From the NCBI RefSeq assembly GCF_027922365.1, contig NZ_BSFN01000002.1:186001-250000 (forward strand): a stretch of 64,000 nt of DNA, given 5' to 3'. The position numbers and the translations under genes are program-made. This stretch comes from Pseudomonas turukhanskensis. Lineage in GTDB: Bacteria; Pseudomonadota; Gammaproteobacteria; Pseudomonadales; Pseudomonadaceae. Below, one piece after another: positions 38,723-49,286 of this stretch. The notes beneath the pieces are model-generated. The model was not told the DNA's origin. It worked only from the letters and a program-made list of their open reading frames with translations, and did not search any database. Each line of letters begins with the position of its first letter. The first letter of the stretch is position 1.

Positions 38723-39274
38723 GTGAACAAGTCGATGCTAGTTGGTGCGGTGCTGGGTGCGGTAGGTGTTACCGCCGGAGGTGCTGTTGCAACTTATAGC
38801 TTGGTGGGTGGTGGCCCGGAGTATGCACAAGTACTCGCGGTAGAGCCGATTAACGAAACCATCAAGACTCCGCGGCAGGTTTGCAAAGATGTCACCGTTA
38901 CCCGGCAAAAACCGGTCAAGGACCAACACCAGATTGTGGGTACTGTGCTGGGCGCAGTCGCCGGTGGTTTGTTGGGCAACCAGGTCGGTGGCGGTAACGG
39001 CAAAAAGATCGCCACTGTAGCGGGCGCCGCCGGCGGCGGTTATGCCGGCAACAAGGTGCAGGAAAACATGCAGGCCAACGACACCTACACCACCACCGAA
39101 ACCAAGTGCAACACGGTCACCGATACCAGCGACAAGCTGGTCGGCTACAATGTGAAGTACCAATTGAACGGCAAGGTGGATCAGGTGCGTATGGACCGTG
39201 ATCCAGGCAGCCAGATTCCGGTCGACGAAAAAACCGGCCTGCTGATTCTGGGTCAGAACCAGCCTGCTCAGTAA
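38723..39274 (+). CDS. Glycine-zipper 2TM (17-kDa antigen-like) envelope protein
   Basis: A 183-residue envelope protein. An N-terminal hydrophobic, Gly/Ala-rich segment (MLVGAVLGAVGVTAGGAVAT) lacks a lipobox, so it is probably a membrane anchor or uncleaved signal. Residues about 72-111 form two glycine zippers (VGTVLGAVAGGLLGNQVGGG and VAGAAGGGYAGNKV), as in the Rickettsia 17-kDa antigen family. It is found at this place, between secF and suhB, in other pseudomonads. The start is GTG with a near-perfect AGGAGG site. Specific role unknown. Confidence 0.85.
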   Translation: MNKSMLVGAVLGAVGVTAGGAVATYSLVGGGPEYAQVLAVEPINETIKTPRQVCKDVTVTRQKPVKDQHQIVGTVLGAVAGGLLGNQVGGGNGKKIATVAGAAGGGYAGNKVQENMQANDTYTTTETKCNTVTDTSDKLVGYNVKYQLNGKVDQVRMDRDPGSQIPVDEKTGLLILGQNQPAQ

Positions 39275-39291
39275 ACAGGCTGAATAGAAGA

Positions 39292-39315
39292 AGCGCCCTT
39301 CGGGGCGTTTTTTTT
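39292..39315 (+). terminator. Terminator after the glycine-zipper gene
   Basis: GCGCCC-TTCG-GGGCG followed by eight T. Confidence 0.9.
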
Positions 39316-39322
39316 GCCCATT

Positions 39323-39352
39323 AAAAAACCCGGCACATGGCCGGGTTTTTTA
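39323..39352. terminator. Terminator downstream of suhB
   Basis: AAAAAACCCGGC-ACATG-GCCGGGTTTTTT; on the - strand it follows the suhB stop by about 14 bases. Confidence 0.9.
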
Positions 39353-39365
39353 ATCGCCCGAAGGC

Positions 39366-40181
39366 TTAGCGTTTCTGCTGCGCCGACAGGTGCGGCTGGA
39401 TAGCAGTCAGCACGGCTTTGAAGCACTTGGTGTTGCCCGCTACCACGTGACCTTTTTCCAGGAATTCGTGACCGCCGGTGAAGTCGCTGACCAGGCCGCC
39501 CGCTTCCTGAATCAGCAGTACGCCTGCCGCCATATCCCACTCCGACAGGCCCGCTTCCCAGAACGCATCGAAACGGCCAGCGGCGACGTAAGCCAGGTCC
39601 AGGCTGGCGGCGCCAGCACGGCGGATGCCGGCGGTCTGGCCGACCAGGCTGCGGAACATGCCCAGGTAATTGTCGAGGCCGTCCATCTGGTCGTCACGGA
39701 ACGGGAAGCCGGTCCCGAGCAGGGCGCCTTCCAGGCTGGTGCGACCGCTAACACGCAGGCGACGGCCATTGAGTTGGGCGCCACGGCCACGGCTGGCGGT
39801 GAATTCTTCCTGGCGAACCGGGTCCAGAACGACGGCGTGCTCGAGGCGGCCGCGGTATTTGCAGGCGATGCTCACGGCAAAGTGCGGAATGCCACGCAGG
39901 AAGTTAGTGGTGCCGTCCAGCGGATCGATGATCCACAGGTAGTCTTCACCGTCGCCGCTGCCTGGGTGCAGGCCGGTTTCTTCGCCGAGGATGGCATGGG
40001 TTGGGTAGGCTTTGCGCAGCGCGGTGATGATGCTGGTTTCAGCGGCGCGATCGACTTCGGAAACGTAATCCTTGGCGTCTTTTTCGTCGACCTTGATGGT
40101 GTCCAGGCGCTCGATGGAGCGGAAGATCAATTCACTGGCGCTGCGGGCGGCGCGCAGCGCGATATTCAGCATGGGCTGCAT
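39366..40181 (-). CDS. suhB: Inositol-1-monophosphatase family protein SuhB
   Basis: A 271-residue Mg-dependent phosphatase of the IMPase fold. In E. coli and Pseudomonas it also acts as an rRNA antitermination and virulence-gene regulator. Metal-site motifs: GEETG (about 67-71), WIIDPLDGTTNF (about 83-94) and EWDMAAG (about 214-220). It is divergent from trmJ across 144 bases that show no other gene. Confidence 0.95.
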   Translation of the reverse strand: MQPMLNIALRAARSASELIFRSIERLDTIKVDEKDAKDYVSEVDRAAETSIITALRKAYPTHAILGEETGLHPGSGDGEDYLWIIDPLDGTTNFLRGIPHFAVSIACKYRGRLEHAVVLDPVRQEEFTASRGRGAQLNGRRLRVSGRTSLEGALLGTGFPFRDDQMDGLDNYLGMFRSLVGQTAGIRRAGAASLDLAYVAAGRFDAFWEAGLSEWDMAAGVLLIQEAGGLVSDFTGGHEFLEKGHVVAGNTKCFKAVLTAIQPHLSAQQKR

Positions 40182-40325
40182 GGAGGGTCACCTAGGTCGT
40201 TAAAGAAAGCCGAGCATTCTAACAGAAAACCATAGATGAAGAAGGCCCACCTGGCATGCGCATGGTGTTTGCCGGGGTGCTTCTGTAAGATTTGCCTCCC
40301 TTTATCGTCTGTGTGAGCGCTCGCG

Positions 40326-41105
40326 TTGCTGGAAAATATCCGCGTGGTTTTGGTCAATACCAGTCATCCCGGCAATATCGGCGGTGCCGCGCGGGCGATG
40401 AAAAACATGGGGTTGTCGCGCCTGGTGTTGGTCGATCCGCAAGATTTTCCCAGTCATGAAGCCAGCGCCCGAGCCTCCGGCGCCGATAGCATTCTTGAAA
40501 ATGCGCAGGTGGTTGCCACTCTCGAAGACGCGCTAGTCGGCTGCACGCTGGTGCTTGGCACCAGTGCTCGCGATCGCAGGATGCCCTGGCCCATGCTCGA
40601 TCCGCGCGAGTGCGGTGTACACGCCGTGGATCGAGCGGCCGAAGGTGGCGAAGTGGCTTTGGTGTTTGGTCGTGAGTACGCCGGCCTTACCAACGACGAG
40701 CTGCAGCGCTGTCACTACCACGTGCATATCCCCTCCGACCCGGATTTCAGCTCGCTCAATCTCGCCGCCGCCGTGCAGGTGCTCTGTTATGAAGTGCGCA
40801 TGGGTTGGCTGGCGAGCCAGGGGCAGAGCAAGCGGGCGGACAAGGTTGAAGTGGCCTCGCCCAGAAGCGAGCAGCTGTCGACAATGGATGAGCTGGAGCT
40901 GTTTTACGGGCACCTGGAAAGCACCCTGGTGCAGATCGGTTTTCTGAATCCGGAAAACCCCCGGCACTTGATGTCGCGTCTGCGCAGGCTATTTGCCCGC
41001 AGCGCTGTAAGTCAGTCGGAAATGAATATTCTGCGGGGCATTTTGACCGAAACGCAAAAAGCCGCCCGCGGAGAGCCACACAAGCGGAGAAGTGAAGATG
41101 TTTGA
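40326..41105 (+). CDS. trmJ: tRNA (cytidine/uridine-32-2'-O)-methyltransferase TrmJ
   Basis: A 259-residue SPOUT-class methyltransferase that 2'-O-methylates nucleotide 32 of the tRNA anticodon loop. It begins with the conserved [20 protein letters not shown]. The knot motifs [15 protein letters not shown] and [18 protein letters not shown] are present. The start codon is TTG at 40326; the conserved N-terminus leaves no room for another. It overlaps cysE by eight bases. Confidence 0.95.
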   Translation: MLENIRVVLVNTSHPGNIGGAARAMKNMGLSRLVLVDPQDFPSHEASARASGADSILENAQVVATLEDALVGCTLVLGTSARDRRMPWPMLDPRECGVHAVDRAAEGGEVALVFGREYAGLTNDELQRCHYHVHIPSDPDFSSLNLAAAVQVLCYEVRMGWLASQGQSKRADKVEVASPRSEQLSTMDELELFYGHLESTLVQIGFLNPENPRHLMSRLRRLFARSAVSQSEMNILRGILTETQKAARGEPHKRRSEDV

Positions 41106-41877
41106 GCGCGTACGAGAAGACATTCAAAGCGTATTCCATCGTGACCCGGCGGCGCGTAACGCTTTTGAAGTTCTGACGTGCTATCCGGGGCTGCATGCCA
41201 TCTGGCTGCATCGTTTGTCGGGCTGGCTGTGGCTTGCTGGCTGGAAATGGCTGGCGCGCATGGTGTCGAACTTTGGCCGTTGGCTTACTGGTATCGAAAT
41301 TCATCCGGGCGCCAAGATCGGCAAGCGCTTCTTTATTGACCACGGTATGGGCATCGTCATTGGCGAAACCGCCGAGATTGGCGACGACGTCACCCTTTAT
41401 CAGGGTGTGACCCTGGGCGGTACCAGCTGGAACAAAGGCAAGCGCCACCCAACACTTGAGAGCGGTGTGGTGGTCGGGGCGGGCGCCAAGGTGCTTGGTC
41501 CGTTTACCGTAGGCGCCAATGCCAAGGTCGGCTCAAACGCCGTAGTCACCAAGGCGGTGCCGGCAGGCGCCACAGTGGTGGGTATCCCGGGTCGCATTAT
41601 CGTCAAGGCTGATGACGAGGTGGAAGCCAAGCGCCAGGCCATCGCCGAAAAGCTTGGTTTCGACGCGTACGGCGTCAGTCAGGACATGCCCGACCCTATC
41701 GCCAAGGCCATTGGCCAGCTACTTGACCATTTGCAAGCGGTTGACGGTCGCCTGGAGGGCATGTGCTCGGCGCTCAGCGCCTTGGGCAGCGACTACTGCG
41801 CCCAGGAATTGCCGGCGCTGCGCGACGAAGATTTCACCGACGTCTGCAAAGGTCTGGACGACAAGCCGGCGGCCTGA
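41098..41877 (+). CDS. cysE: Serine O-acetyltransferase
   Basis: First enzyme of cysteine synthesis: acetyl-CoA plus L-serine to O-acetylserine. It has 259 residues: an N-terminal helical region, then a left-handed hexapeptide beta-helix ([60 protein letters not shown]) with catalytic His in DHGMG and HPTLE. The ATG at 41098 has GGAG eight bases ahead; a GTG six bases upstream is less likely. Its product feeds cysteine to IscS, encoded just downstream. Confidence 0.95.
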   Translation: MFERVREDIQSVFHRDPAARNAFEVLTCYPGLHAIWLHRLSGWLWLAGWKWLARMVSNFGRWLTGIEIHPGAKIGKRFFIDHGMGIVIGETAEIGDDVTLYQGVTLGGTSWNKGKRHPTLESGVVVGAGAKVLGPFTVGANAKVGSNAVVTKAVPAGATVVGIPGRIIVKADDEVEAKRQAIAEKLGFDAYGVSQDMPDPIAKAIGQLLDHLQAVDGRLEGMCSALSALGSDYCAQELPALRDEDFTDVCKGLDDKPAA

Positions 41878-41952
41878 TGCCCGCGCCAGCGCGTTTCTTG
41901 CTATGATTCGCGCCCCTCATTCTGCGTAATCCCGAGTAATTTAATAGGTCTT

Positions 41953-41985
41953 ATAGTTGACCTAAATACTCGGGAATAGCATACT
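41953..41985 (+). promoter_or_regulatory. isc promoter with type 1 IscR site
   Basis: 41953-41977 matches the E. coli type 1 IscR consensus (ATASYYGACTRWWWYAGTCRRSTAT, 25 positions) at 21 positions. The -35 TTGACC (41957-41962) lies inside it and the -10 CATACT (41980-41985) follows after 17 bases, so [2Fe-2S]-IscR bound here would repress the operon. Confidence 0.8.
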
Positions 41986-42018
41986 TACGGCATATTCAGT
42001 GATCTTGCGGTACAAGCC

Positions 42019-42510
42019 ATGCGACTGACTACCAAAGGCCGTTACGCCGTAACCGCCATGCTCGATCTGGCGCTTCATGCCCAGCATGGTCCGGTTTCTT
42101 TGGCGGATATTTCCGAGCGTCAGGGGATTTCCCTGTCCTATCTCGAGCAATTATTCGCCAAGCTGCGTCGCGGCAATCTGGTGTCGAGTGTTCGTGGTCC
42201 CGGTGGCGGATATCAGTTGTCGCGTGACATGCGCGGCATCCAGGTCGTCCAGGTGATCGACGCGGTCAATGAGTCCGTGGATGCCACCCGCTGCCAAGGC
42301 TTGAGTGGCTGCCACGATGGCGACACCTGTCTGACCCACCACCTGTGGTCCGACCTCAGCCAGCAGATTCACGAATTTCTTAGCGGTATCAGTTTGGCCG
42401 ATCTCGTCACGCGCCACGAGGTGCAGGACATCGCCAGACGCCAGGACCAGCGTCACTGCTCAGGCAGAACGCCTCGCATGGATAAAATTGAAGCGTCCGC
42501 CATCGATTGA
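42019..42510 (+). CDS. iscR: Fe-S cluster-sensing regulator IscR
   Basis: A 163-residue Rrf2-family regulator holding a [2Fe-2S] cluster. The winged helix-turn-helix ([19 protein letters not shown], about 28-46) is followed by the cluster ligands C92, C98, C104 and H107, in the same positions as in E. coli IscR. It leads the operon iscR-iscS-iscU-iscA-hscB-hscA-fdx-iscX, and a near-consensus IscR site overlaps its promoter, implying autorepression when clusters are plentiful. Confidence 0.97.
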   Translation: MRLTTKGRYAVTAMLDLALHAQHGPVSLADISERQGISLSYLEQLFAKLRRGNLVSSVRGPGGGYQLSRDMRGIQVVQVIDAVNESVDATRCQGLSGCHDGDTCLTHHLWSDLSQQIHEFLSGISLADLVTRHEVQDIARRQDQRHCSGRTPRMDKIEASAID

Positions 42511-42555
42511 GTAGGGCGCCAGGCTGATTGGCCTACACCTGATTAGGAGACATCA

Positions 42556-43770
42556 ATGAAATTGCCGATTTATCTCGATTACTCCGCGACCACGCCGATT
42601 GATCCCCGTGTTGCGCAGAAAATGAGCGAATGCCTGCTGGTCGACGGTAACTTCGGTAACCCGGCCTCGCGTTCCCACGTCTTTGGCTGGAAAGCCGAGG
42701 AAGCAGTAGAGAACGGTCGCCGTCAGGTGGCTGAGCTGGTGGGCGCCGACCCGCGCGAAATCGTCTGGACCTCCGGTGCCACCGAGTCCGACAACCTGGC
42801 CATCAAAGGTGTCGCGCACTTCTACAAGAGCAAAGGCAAGCACATCATCACCTCGAAGATCGAGCACAAAGCGGTGCTCGATACCACGCGCCAACTGGAG
42901 CGCGAAGGTTTCGAAGTGACCTATCTCGACCCGCAGGAAGATGGCCTGATCACCCCGGCCATGATCGAAGCGGTGTTGCGTGAAGACACCATTTTGGTTT
43001 CGATCATGCACGTCAACAACGAGATCGGCGTGATAAACGACATCGCTGCGATTGGCGAGCTGACCCGCTCGCGTGGCGTGCTGTTCCATGTTGATGCGGC
43101 GCAGTCCACCGGCAAGGTCGAGATCGATCTCAGCAAGCTGAAAGTCGATCTTATGTCCTTCTCGGCGCACAAAACCTATGGCCCCAAGGGCATTGGCGCG
43201 CTGTACGTCAGCCGTAAGCCACGTGTTCGTCTGGAAGCTCAGACCCACGGTGGCGGCCACGAGCGCGGCATGCGTTCCGGCACCCTGGCGACCCACCAGA
43301 TCGTCGGCATGGGCGAAGCATTCCGTATTGCCAAAGAAGAAATGGCCCAGGAAAACCAGCGTATTGCGGCCCTGAGCGAGCGTTTCTTCAAGCAGGTTGA
43401 TGGTCTGGAAGAGTTGTATGTGAACGGCAGCAGCACCGCGCGCGTTCCGCACAACTTGAACCTGAGCTTCAACTATGTAGAAGGCGAGTCGCTGATCATG
43501 GCGCTCAAGGACCTGGCTGTTTCGTCCGGTTCGGCCTGCACCTCGGCGTCCCTTGAGCCTTCGTACGTACTGCGCGCCTTGGGCCGCAACGACGAATTGG
43601 CACACAGCTCCATCCGTTTCACCTTCGGCCGCTTCACCACCGAAGAAGAGGTTGATTACGCCGCTGCGAAAGTTCGCGAGGCCGTCACCAAGCTGCGCGA
43701 ATTGTCGCCGCTGTGGGACATGTTCAAAGAGGGTGTCGATATTTCCAAGGTGGAATGGGCGGCACATTAA
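42556..43770 (+). CDS. iscS: Cysteine desulfurase IscS
   Basis: PLP enzyme that takes sulfur from cysteine and passes it as persulfide to IscU and other acceptors. It has 404 residues: the PLP lysine is in [11 protein letters not shown] and the catalytic cysteine is in [13 protein letters not shown] on the mobile loop. [14 protein letters not shown] at the start is typical. Confidence 0.98.
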   Translation: MKLPIYLDYSATTPIDPRVAQKMSECLLVDGNFGNPASRSHVFGWKAEEAVENGRRQVAELVGADPREIVWTSGATESDNLAIKGVAHFYKSKGKHIITSKIEHKAVLDTTRQLEREGFEVTYLDPQEDGLITPAMIEAVLREDTILVSIMHVNNEIGVINDIAAIGELTRSRGVLFHVDAAQSTGKVEIDLSKLKVDLMSFSAHKTYGPKGIGALYVSRKPRVRLEAQTHGGGHERGMRSGTLATHQIVGMGEAFRIAKEEMAQENQRIAALSERFFKQVDGLEELYVNGSSTARVPHNLNLSFNYVEGESLIMALKDLAVSSGSACTSASLEPSYVLRALGRNDELAHSSIRFTFGRFTTEEEVDYAAAKVREAVTKLRELSPLWDMFKEGVDISKVEWAAH

Positions 43771-43817
43771 TAAGCTGCCAAAGAGCGGCACCCTGATGAG
43801 ATTTAGAGGACTTCAAA

Positions 43818-44204
43818 ATGGCTTATAGCGAAAAGGTCATCGACCACTACGAGAACCCGCGCAACGTCGGCAAGATGGACGCGGAAGATCCTGATGTCGG
43901 CACCGGCATGGTCGGCGCACCGGCGTGCGGCGACGTGATGCGCCTGCAGATCAAGGTTAACGATCAAGGCGTGATTGAAGACGCCAAGTTCAAGACCTAC
44001 GGCTGCGGCTCGGCTATCGCTTCCAGCTCCCTCGCCACCGAGTGGATGAAGGGCAAGACTCTGGATGAAGCCGAGACCATCAAGAACACCCAGCTGGCCG
44101 AAGAACTGGCTTTGCCACCGGTGAAAATTCACTGCTCGGTACTCGCTGAAGACGCCATCAAGGCTGCCGTTCGCGACTACAAGCAGAAGAAAGGCCTGCT
44201 CTAA
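43818..44204 (+). CDS. iscU: Fe-S cluster assembly scaffold IscU
   Basis: A 128-residue scaffold on which [2Fe-2S] clusters are built. The three cluster cysteines are seen in GAPACGD (C37), YGCGSAIASS (C63) and IHCSVLAEDAI, and the HscA recognition loop LPPVKIHC is intact. Confidence 0.98.
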   Translation: MAYSEKVIDHYENPRNVGKMDAEDPDVGTGMVGAPACGDVMRLQIKVNDQGVIEDAKFKTYGCGSAIASSSLATEWMKGKTLDEAETIKNTQLAEELALPPVKIHCSVLAEDAIKAAVRDYKQKKGLL

Positions 44205-44234
44205 CCAGCAGTCGTTTACGACCAAGGAGTTCTC

Positions 44235-44558
44235 ATGGCTATCAGCATGACCGAAGCGGCGGCCCAACACGTTCGCCGCTCCCTCGACGGGCGTGGCAAA
44301 GGTGACGGCATTCGTCTGGGTGTTCGCACCACCGGTTGCTCGGGCCTGGCCTACGTCCTGGAGTTCGTTGACGAAGCGCAAAGCGAAGATCAGGTGTTCG
44401 AAAGTCACGGCGTGAAAGTGATTATCGACCCCAAAAGCCTGGTTTACCTTGATGGTACGGAGCTGGACTTCGTCAAAGAAGGTTTGAACGAAGGCTTCAA
44501 GTTCAACAACCCTAACGTGCGCGGTGAATGTGGCTGCGGCGAGAGCTTCAACATCTGA
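44235..44558 (+). CDS. iscA: A-type Fe-S carrier IscA
   Basis: A 107-residue A-type carrier with the invariant cysteines C35 (TTGCSGLAY), C99 and C101 (ECGCGESF). It delivers clusters from IscU to target proteins. Its stop is eight bases before the GTG of hscB. Confidence 0.97.
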   Translation: MAISMTEAAAQHVRRSLDGRGKGDGIRLGVRTTGCSGLAYVLEFVDEAQSEDQVFESHGVKVIIDPKSLVYLDGTELDFVKEGLNEGFKFNNPNVRGECGCGESFNI

Positions 44559-44566
44559 GGCTCGCT

Positions 44567-45088
44567 GTGGGTACCCCTTGTCACTTTGCGTTGTTTGAAC
44601 TGCAACCCAGCTTCCGTCTGGACCTCGATCAACTGGCCGCGCGTTACCGCGAGCTGGCGCGCAGTGTTCACCCCGACCGTTTTGCCGACGCCACCGAGCG
44701 CGAGCAGCGTCTGGCGCTGGAGCATTCCGCGAGCTTGAACGAGGCCTATCAGACGCTGAAAAGCGCACCGAAACGGGCGCGTTATCTGCTGGCGTTGCGC
44801 GGTCACGAGCTGCCGCTGGAAGTCACTGTGCAAGACCCCGAGTTCCTCATGCAGCAAATGCAATGGCGTGAGGAATTGGAAGAGTTGCAAGACAGTGTCG
44901 ACCTTGCCGGCGTCGCTACTTTCAAGCGTCGCTTGAAGGTTGCTCAGGAAGAGCTCAATGACAGTTTTGCAGCCTGTTGGGATGTGACTGCACGCCATGA
45001 AGAGGCCGAGCGCCTGGTTCGTCGCATGCAGTTCCTCGACAAGCTCAGCTACGAAGTGCGCCAGCTGGAAGAGCGCCTCGACGATTAA
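44567..45088 (+). CDS. hscB: Fe-S cluster co-chaperone HscB
   Basis: A 173-residue J-domain co-chaperone that brings IscU to HscA. The J motif HPD is at 35-37 ([10 protein letters not shown]), and the C-terminal three-helix IscU-binding domain follows. The start is GTG at 44567 (protein begins [10 protein letters not shown]) with AGG six bases ahead; the longer open frame overlaps iscA and is not similar to HscB. Confidence 0.94.
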   Translation: MGTPCHFALFELQPSFRLDLDQLAARYRELARSVHPDRFADATEREQRLALEHSASLNEAYQTLKSAPKRARYLLALRGHELPLEVTVQDPEFLMQQMQWREELEELQDSVDLAGVATFKRRLKVAQEELNDSFAACWDVTARHEEAERLVRRMQFLDKLSYEVRQLEERLDD

Positions 45089-45130
45089 CTTCCGCGCCGC
45101 TTCCGTGGCGCGCCTGATGCGCAGACAAGC

Positions 45131-46996
45131 ATGGCATTACTGCAGATCGCTGAACCCGGGCAAAGCCCGCAACCGCACCAACGCCGCCTGGCCGTTGGTA
45201 TCGACCTGGGCACCACCAACTCGCTGGTAGCCGCGCTGCGCAGTGGCATTTGCGCGCCGTTGGCCGATGCCGATGGCGAGGTCATTTTGCCTTCGGTGGT
45301 GCGTTATCACAGCGACCGCGTTGAAGTGGGCCGCGCGGCCAAAGCCGCGGCAGCGAGTGATCCGTTCAATACCGTGTTGTCGGTCAAACGCCTGATGGGC
45401 CGTGGCCTGGCAGATGTGAAGCAGTTGGGCGAGCAATTGCCCTACCGCTTTGTCGGCGGCGAATCCCACATGCCGTTTATCGACACCGTGCAGGGCCCGA
45501 AAAGCCCGGTAGAGGTGTCTGCCGATATTCTCAAAGTGCTGCGCGTGCGGGCCGAAGCCGCATTGGGTGGCGAACTGGTGGGCGCGGTTATCACCGTTCC
45601 GGCCTATTTCGATGACTCCCAGCGCCAGGCCACCAAAGACGCCGCGCGTTTGGCTGGGCTCAACGTGCTGCGCCTGCTCAATGAGCCAACGGCTGCGGCA
45701 GTTGCCTATGGTCTCGATCAAAAAGCTGAAGGCGTGGTCGCGATTTATGACCTGGGCGGCGGCACCTTCGATATCTCGATCCTGCGCCTCACCGGCGGTG
45801 TGTTCGAAGTGCTTGCCACCGGCGGCGACAGCGCGCTGGGCGGTGATGATTTTGACCATGCGATTGCCGGCTGGATCGTCGAACAAGCGGGTATTTCCGC
45901 TGATATCGCGCCGGGCGAGCAGCGCAGTCTCTTGCAGGCCGCTTGTGCCGCAAAGGAAGCGTTGACCAGCGCCGATGCAGTGGCCGTCAGCTATGGCCAG
46001 TGGAGCGGCGAGCTGACCCGCGCCCATTTCGACAGCCTTATCGAGCCGATGCTGCAGCGCAGCCTCAAGTCTTGTCGCCGCGCGGTGCGCGATGCCGGTA
46101 TTGAAATTGAAGAAGTCGAAGCGGTTGTGATGGTTGGCGGTTCGACCCGTGTGCCGCGTGTACGCACTGTGGTGGGCGAGTTGTTTGCCCGTCAGCCGTT
46201 GACCGATATCGACCCGGATCAAGTGGTCGCCATCGGCGCCGCCATTCAGGCCGATACATTGGCCGGCAACAAGCGCGATGGCGAAGAGCTGTTGCTGCTC
46301 GACGTGATTCCGCTGTCCCTGGGGCTGGAAACCATGGGCGGCCTGATGGAGAAGGTCATTCCGCGCAACACCACTATTCCCGTGGCGCGTGCGCAGGACT
46401 TCACCACCTACAAAGACGGCCAGACGGCCATGATGATTCATGTGTTGCAGGGTGAGCGTGAGCTGATCAGCGACTGCCGCTCGCTGGCACGTTTCGAGCT
46501 GCGCGGCATTCCATCGATGGTCGCCGGCGCTGCGAAAATTCGCGTGACCTTCCAGGTCGATGCCGACGGTTTGCTCAGCGTTGCGGCGCGTGAGCTGGCA
46601 TCTGGCGTTGAAGCAAGCATTCAGGTTAAGCCGTCCTACGGCCTTACCGACGGCGAAATCGCCCGCATGCTGCAGGATTCTTTCCAGAATGCCGGTGACG
46701 ACAAGGTCGCCCGCGTACTGCGCGAGCAGCAAGTGGATGCCCAGCGTCTGATCGAAGCAGTGCAGGCGGCGCTGGAAGCCGACGGCGAGCGCTTGCTGGA
46801 TGCCGATGAGCGCATGGTCATCGACTTGCAGGTGCAGGAACTGAGTGAATTGATGAAAGGTACCGATGGTTACGCCATCGAGCAGCAGACCAAACGGCTG
46901 TCGCAGGTGACCGACGCCTTTGCTGCCCGCCGCCTGGACTCGACGGTGAAAGCCGCGCTGGCGGGGCGCAATCTGAACGAAATCGAGGATAACTGA
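45131..46996 (+). CDS. hscA: Fe-S cluster Hsp70 chaperone HscA
   Basis: Specialised Hsp70 ATPase that promotes cluster transfer from IscU. The 621 residues carry the Hsp70 signatures [26 protein letters not shown] and [14 protein letters not shown], then the substrate-binding domain. It overlaps the ferredoxin gene by one base (TGATG). Confidence 0.97.
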   Translation: MALLQIAEPGQSPQPHQRRLAVGIDLGTTNSLVAALRSGICAPLADADGEVILPSVVRYHSDRVEVGRAAKAAAASDPFNTVLSVKRLMGRGLADVKQLGEQLPYRFVGGESHMPFIDTVQGPKSPVEVSADILKVLRVRAEAALGGELVGAVITVPAYFDDSQRQATKDAARLAGLNVLRLLNEPTAAAVAYGLDQKAEGVVAIYDLGGGTFDISILRLTGGVFEVLATGGDSALGGDDFDHAIAGWIVEQAGISADIAPGEQRSLLQAACAAKEALTSADAVAVSYGQWSGELTRAHFDSLIEPMLQRSLKSCRRAVRDAGIEIEEVEAVVMVGGSTRVPRVRTVVGELFARQPLTDIDPDQVVAIGAAIQADTLAGNKRDGEELLLLDVIPLSLGLETMGGLMEKVIPRNTTIPVARAQDFTTYKDGQTAMMIHVLQGERELISDCRSLARFELRGIPSMVAGAAKIRVTFQVDADGLLSVAARELASGVEASIQVKPSYGLTDGEIARMLQDSFQNAGDDKVARVLREQQVDAQRLIEAVQAALEADGERLLDADERMVIDLQVQELSELMKGTDGYAIEQQTKRLSQVTDAFAARRLDSTVKAALAGRNLNEIEDN

Positions 46997-47337
46997 TGCC
47001 GCAGGTCATATTTCTGCCCCACCCGAAGTTTTGCCCCGACGGCATGGTTGTAGAGGCTGAGCCGGGTACGTCTATTCTGGATCTGGCGCACGAGCACCAT
47101 ATCGAGATGGAAAGCGCCTGTGGTGGCGTCTGTGCGTGCACAACCTGCCATTGCATCGTGCGCGAAGGGTTCGATTCGCTGGAAGAGGCCGACGAGCTGG
47201 AAGAAGACTTCCTTGATCGCGCCTGGGGGCTGGAGGCGCAGTCGCGGCTGGCGTGCCAGGCGATTGTCGGCACCGAAGACATTACCGTCGAAATCCCTAA
47301 ATACTCGCTCAACCACGCTGCCGAAGCGCCGCACTGA
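46996..47337 (+). CDS. fdx: Isc [2Fe-2S] ferredoxin
   Basis: A 113-residue adrenodoxin-type ferredoxin supplying electrons for cluster assembly. Cluster ligands C42, C48, C51 and C87 coincide with those of E. coli Fdx (ESACGGVCACTTCHC and RLACQAI). Confidence 0.97.
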   Translation: MPQVIFLPHPKFCPDGMVVEAEPGTSILDLAHEHHIEMESACGGVCACTTCHCIVREGFDSLEEADELEEDFLDRAWGLEAQSRLACQAIVGTEDITVEIPKYSLNHAAEAPH

Positions 47338-47352
47338 TTTCAAGGAACTGAC

Positions 47353-47553
47353 ATGAGTCTGAAGTGGACTGATGTATTGGAAATCGCCATTCAACTGGCA
47401 GACAGCAAGCCGGATGTAGACCCGCGCTACGTCAATTTCGTCGACCTGCAGCGCTGGGTGATTGCGCTGCCGGAATTCAGCGACGATCCCAAGCGCGGTG
47501 GCGAGAAGGTCCTGGAGGCTATTCAATCGGCCTGGATCGAAGAGGCCGACTGA
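47353..47553 (+). CDS. iscX: Fe-S assembly protein IscX
   Basis: A 66-residue acidic protein that binds IscS and iron and modulates desulfuration. The conserved WTDVLEIAIQL, PDVDPRYVNFVDL and AIQSAWIEEAD segments cover the whole protein. Last gene of the isc operon, followed by a hairpin. Confidence 0.96.
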   Translation: MSLKWTDVLEIAIQLADSKPDVDPRYVNFVDLQRWVIALPEFSDDPKRGGEKVLEAIQSAWIEEAD

Positions 47554-47608
47554 ATCCGTCACATTCGGCCGCACCACGGCTGGGCGCGAGCCCTACGCAT
47601 TTAACCGG

Positions 47609-47637
47609 AACCCGCGTATAATTCGCGGGTTTAATTT
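47609..47637 (+). promoter_or_regulatory. Hairpin with TATAAT loop between iscX and ndk
   Basis: AACCCGCG (47609-47616), loop TATAATT, CGCGGGTT (47624-47631), then TAATTTTT. It looks like the isc terminator, yet the loop is a perfect -10 hexamer (47617-47622) placed about 47 bases before ndk. No good -35 is visible at the expected spacing. Confidence 0.6.
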
Positions 47638-47668
47638 TTGGCTTAACTCATAGTTTCTGGAGCTTCAC

Positions 47669-48100
47669 ATGGCTGTTCAACGTACTTTCTCCATCATCAA
47701 GCCCGACGCCGTTGCTAAAAACGTAATCGGCGAGATCGTTACCCGTTTCGAAAAAGCCGGCCTGCGCGTCGTTGCTTCGAAAATGAAACAACTGTCCAAA
47801 GCCGAAGCTGAAGGCTTCTACGCTGAGCACAGCGCTCGCGGTTTCTTCGGCGAACTGGTTGCTTTCATGATCTCCGGCCCGGTTGTTGTTCAGGTTCTGG
47901 AAGGCGAAGACGCCATTGCCAAAAACCGCGAACTGATGGGCGCTACCAACCCTAAAGAAGCTGCTGCCGGCACCATCCGCGCTGACTTCGCCGACTCGAT
48001 CGACGCCAACGCCGTTCACGGTTCGGACTCCGAAGCTGCTGCTGCTCGCGAAATCTCGTACTTCTTCGCTGCTACCGAAGTAACTGCACGTACTCGCTGA
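47669..48100 (+). CDS. ndk: Nucleoside diphosphate kinase
   Basis: A 143-residue kinase that equilibrates NTP and NDP pools. The catalytic His is H117 in NAVHGSDS. Full family length, starting [14 protein letters not shown]. It has strongly optimised codon use compared with its neighbours, in line with high expression. rlmN starts 25 bases later. Confidence 0.98.
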   Translation: MAVQRTFSIIKPDAVAKNVIGEIVTRFEKAGLRVVASKMKQLSKAEAEGFYAEHSARGFFGELVAFMISGPVVVQVLEGEDAIAKNRELMGATNPKEAAAGTIRADFADSIDANAVHGSDSEAAAAREISYFFAATEVTARTR

Positions 48101-48125
48101 TCAGCGAACGGGCGAGGGTGAAGAC

Positions 48126-49274
48126 ATGACTGAAGCTACCGGCAAAATCAATCTCCTGGGCCTGACCCAGCCTGAGATGGAAGAATTCTTCGACTCTATC
48201 GGGGAGAAGCGTTTCCGTGCCGGTCAGGTGATGAAGTGGATTCACCACTTTGGCGTCGATGATTTCGCCGCCATGACCAATGTGGGCAAGGCCTTGCGCG
48301 AGAAGCTCGAGGCCCGAGCCTTCATTCGTGGGCCGGAGGTGGTGAGTGAAGACATCTCCACCGACGGAACCCGCAAATGGGTAGTGCGCGTGGCGTCCGG
48401 CAGCTGTGTCGAGACCGTGTACATTCCCCAGGGTAACCGCGGCACCCTCTGCGTTTCGTCGCAGGCTGGCTGCGCGCTGGATTGCAGTTTCTGCTCTACC
48501 GGCAAACAAGGTTTCAATAGCGATCTGACGGCGGCCGAGATCATCGGCCAGGTGTGGATCGCCAACAAATCGTTCGGCAGTGTGCCGGCGAAGATTGATC
48601 GCGCCATCACCAACGTGGTGATGATGGGCATGGGCGAGCCGCTGCTGAACTTCGACAACGTGGTCGCCGCCATGAAACTGATGATGGACGACCTCGGTTA
48701 CGGCATCTCCAAACGCAAGGTGACCCTGTCCACCTCCGGCGTGGTGCCGATGATCGACAAGCTTGGCGAAGTCATCGACGTGTCCCTGGCCTTGTCGCTG
48801 CACGCACCGAACGATGCGCTGCGTAACACACTCGTGCCGATCAACAAGAAGTATCCTCTGGCGATGCTGCTGGCTGCCTGCAAGCGCTATGTGGCGCGCC
48901 TTGGCGAAAAACGCGTGTTGACCATCGAGTACACGCTGCTCAAGGACGTCAACGATCGCACCGAGCACGCTGAGGAAATGATCGCGTTGCTCAAGGACAT
49001 TCCTTGCAAGATCAACCTGATCCCGTTCAACCCGTTCCCTCACTCCGGTTACGAGCGACCCAGCAACAACAGTATTCGTCGCTTCCAGGACCTGCTGTAT
49101 AAAGCAGGGCACAACGTCACCGTGCGCACCACGCGCGGCGAGGACATTGATGCAGCTTGTGGGCAACTGGTCGGCCAGGTCATGGACCGCACTCGCCGTA
49201 GCGAACGCTATATCGCGGTGCGTCAACTGAACGCCGAAGCCGACGCCGCGCACGCTGCTACAAACCGAACCTAA
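48126..49274 (+). CDS. rlmN: Dual-specificity rRNA/tRNA adenine-C2 methyltransferase RlmN
   Basis: Radical-SAM enzyme methylating A2503 of 23S rRNA and A37 of some tRNAs. It has 382 residues. The cluster motif CALDCSFC provides C116, C120 and C123; [13 protein letters not shown] and the conserved C-terminal catalytic cysteine region are present. As a [4Fe-4S] enzyme it depends on the isc operon upstream. Confidence 0.97.
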   Translation: MTEATGKINLLGLTQPEMEEFFDSIGEKRFRAGQVMKWIHHFGVDDFAAMTNVGKALREKLEARAFIRGPEVVSEDISTDGTRKWVVRVASGSCVETVYIPQGNRGTLCVSSQAGCALDCSFCSTGKQGFNSDLTAAEIIGQVWIANKSFGSVPAKIDRAITNVVMMGMGEPLLNFDNVVAAMKLMMDDLGYGISKRKVTLSTSGVVPMIDKLGEVIDVSLALSLHAPNDALRNTLVPINKKYPLAMLLAACKRYVARLGEKRVLTIEYTLLKDVNDRTEHAEEMIALLKDIPCKINLIPFNPFPHSGYERPSNNSIRRFQDLLYKAGHNVTVRTTRGEDIDAACGQLVGQVMDRTRRSERYIAVRQLNAEADAAHAATNRT

Positions 49275-49286
49275 GGTAGGAAACCT

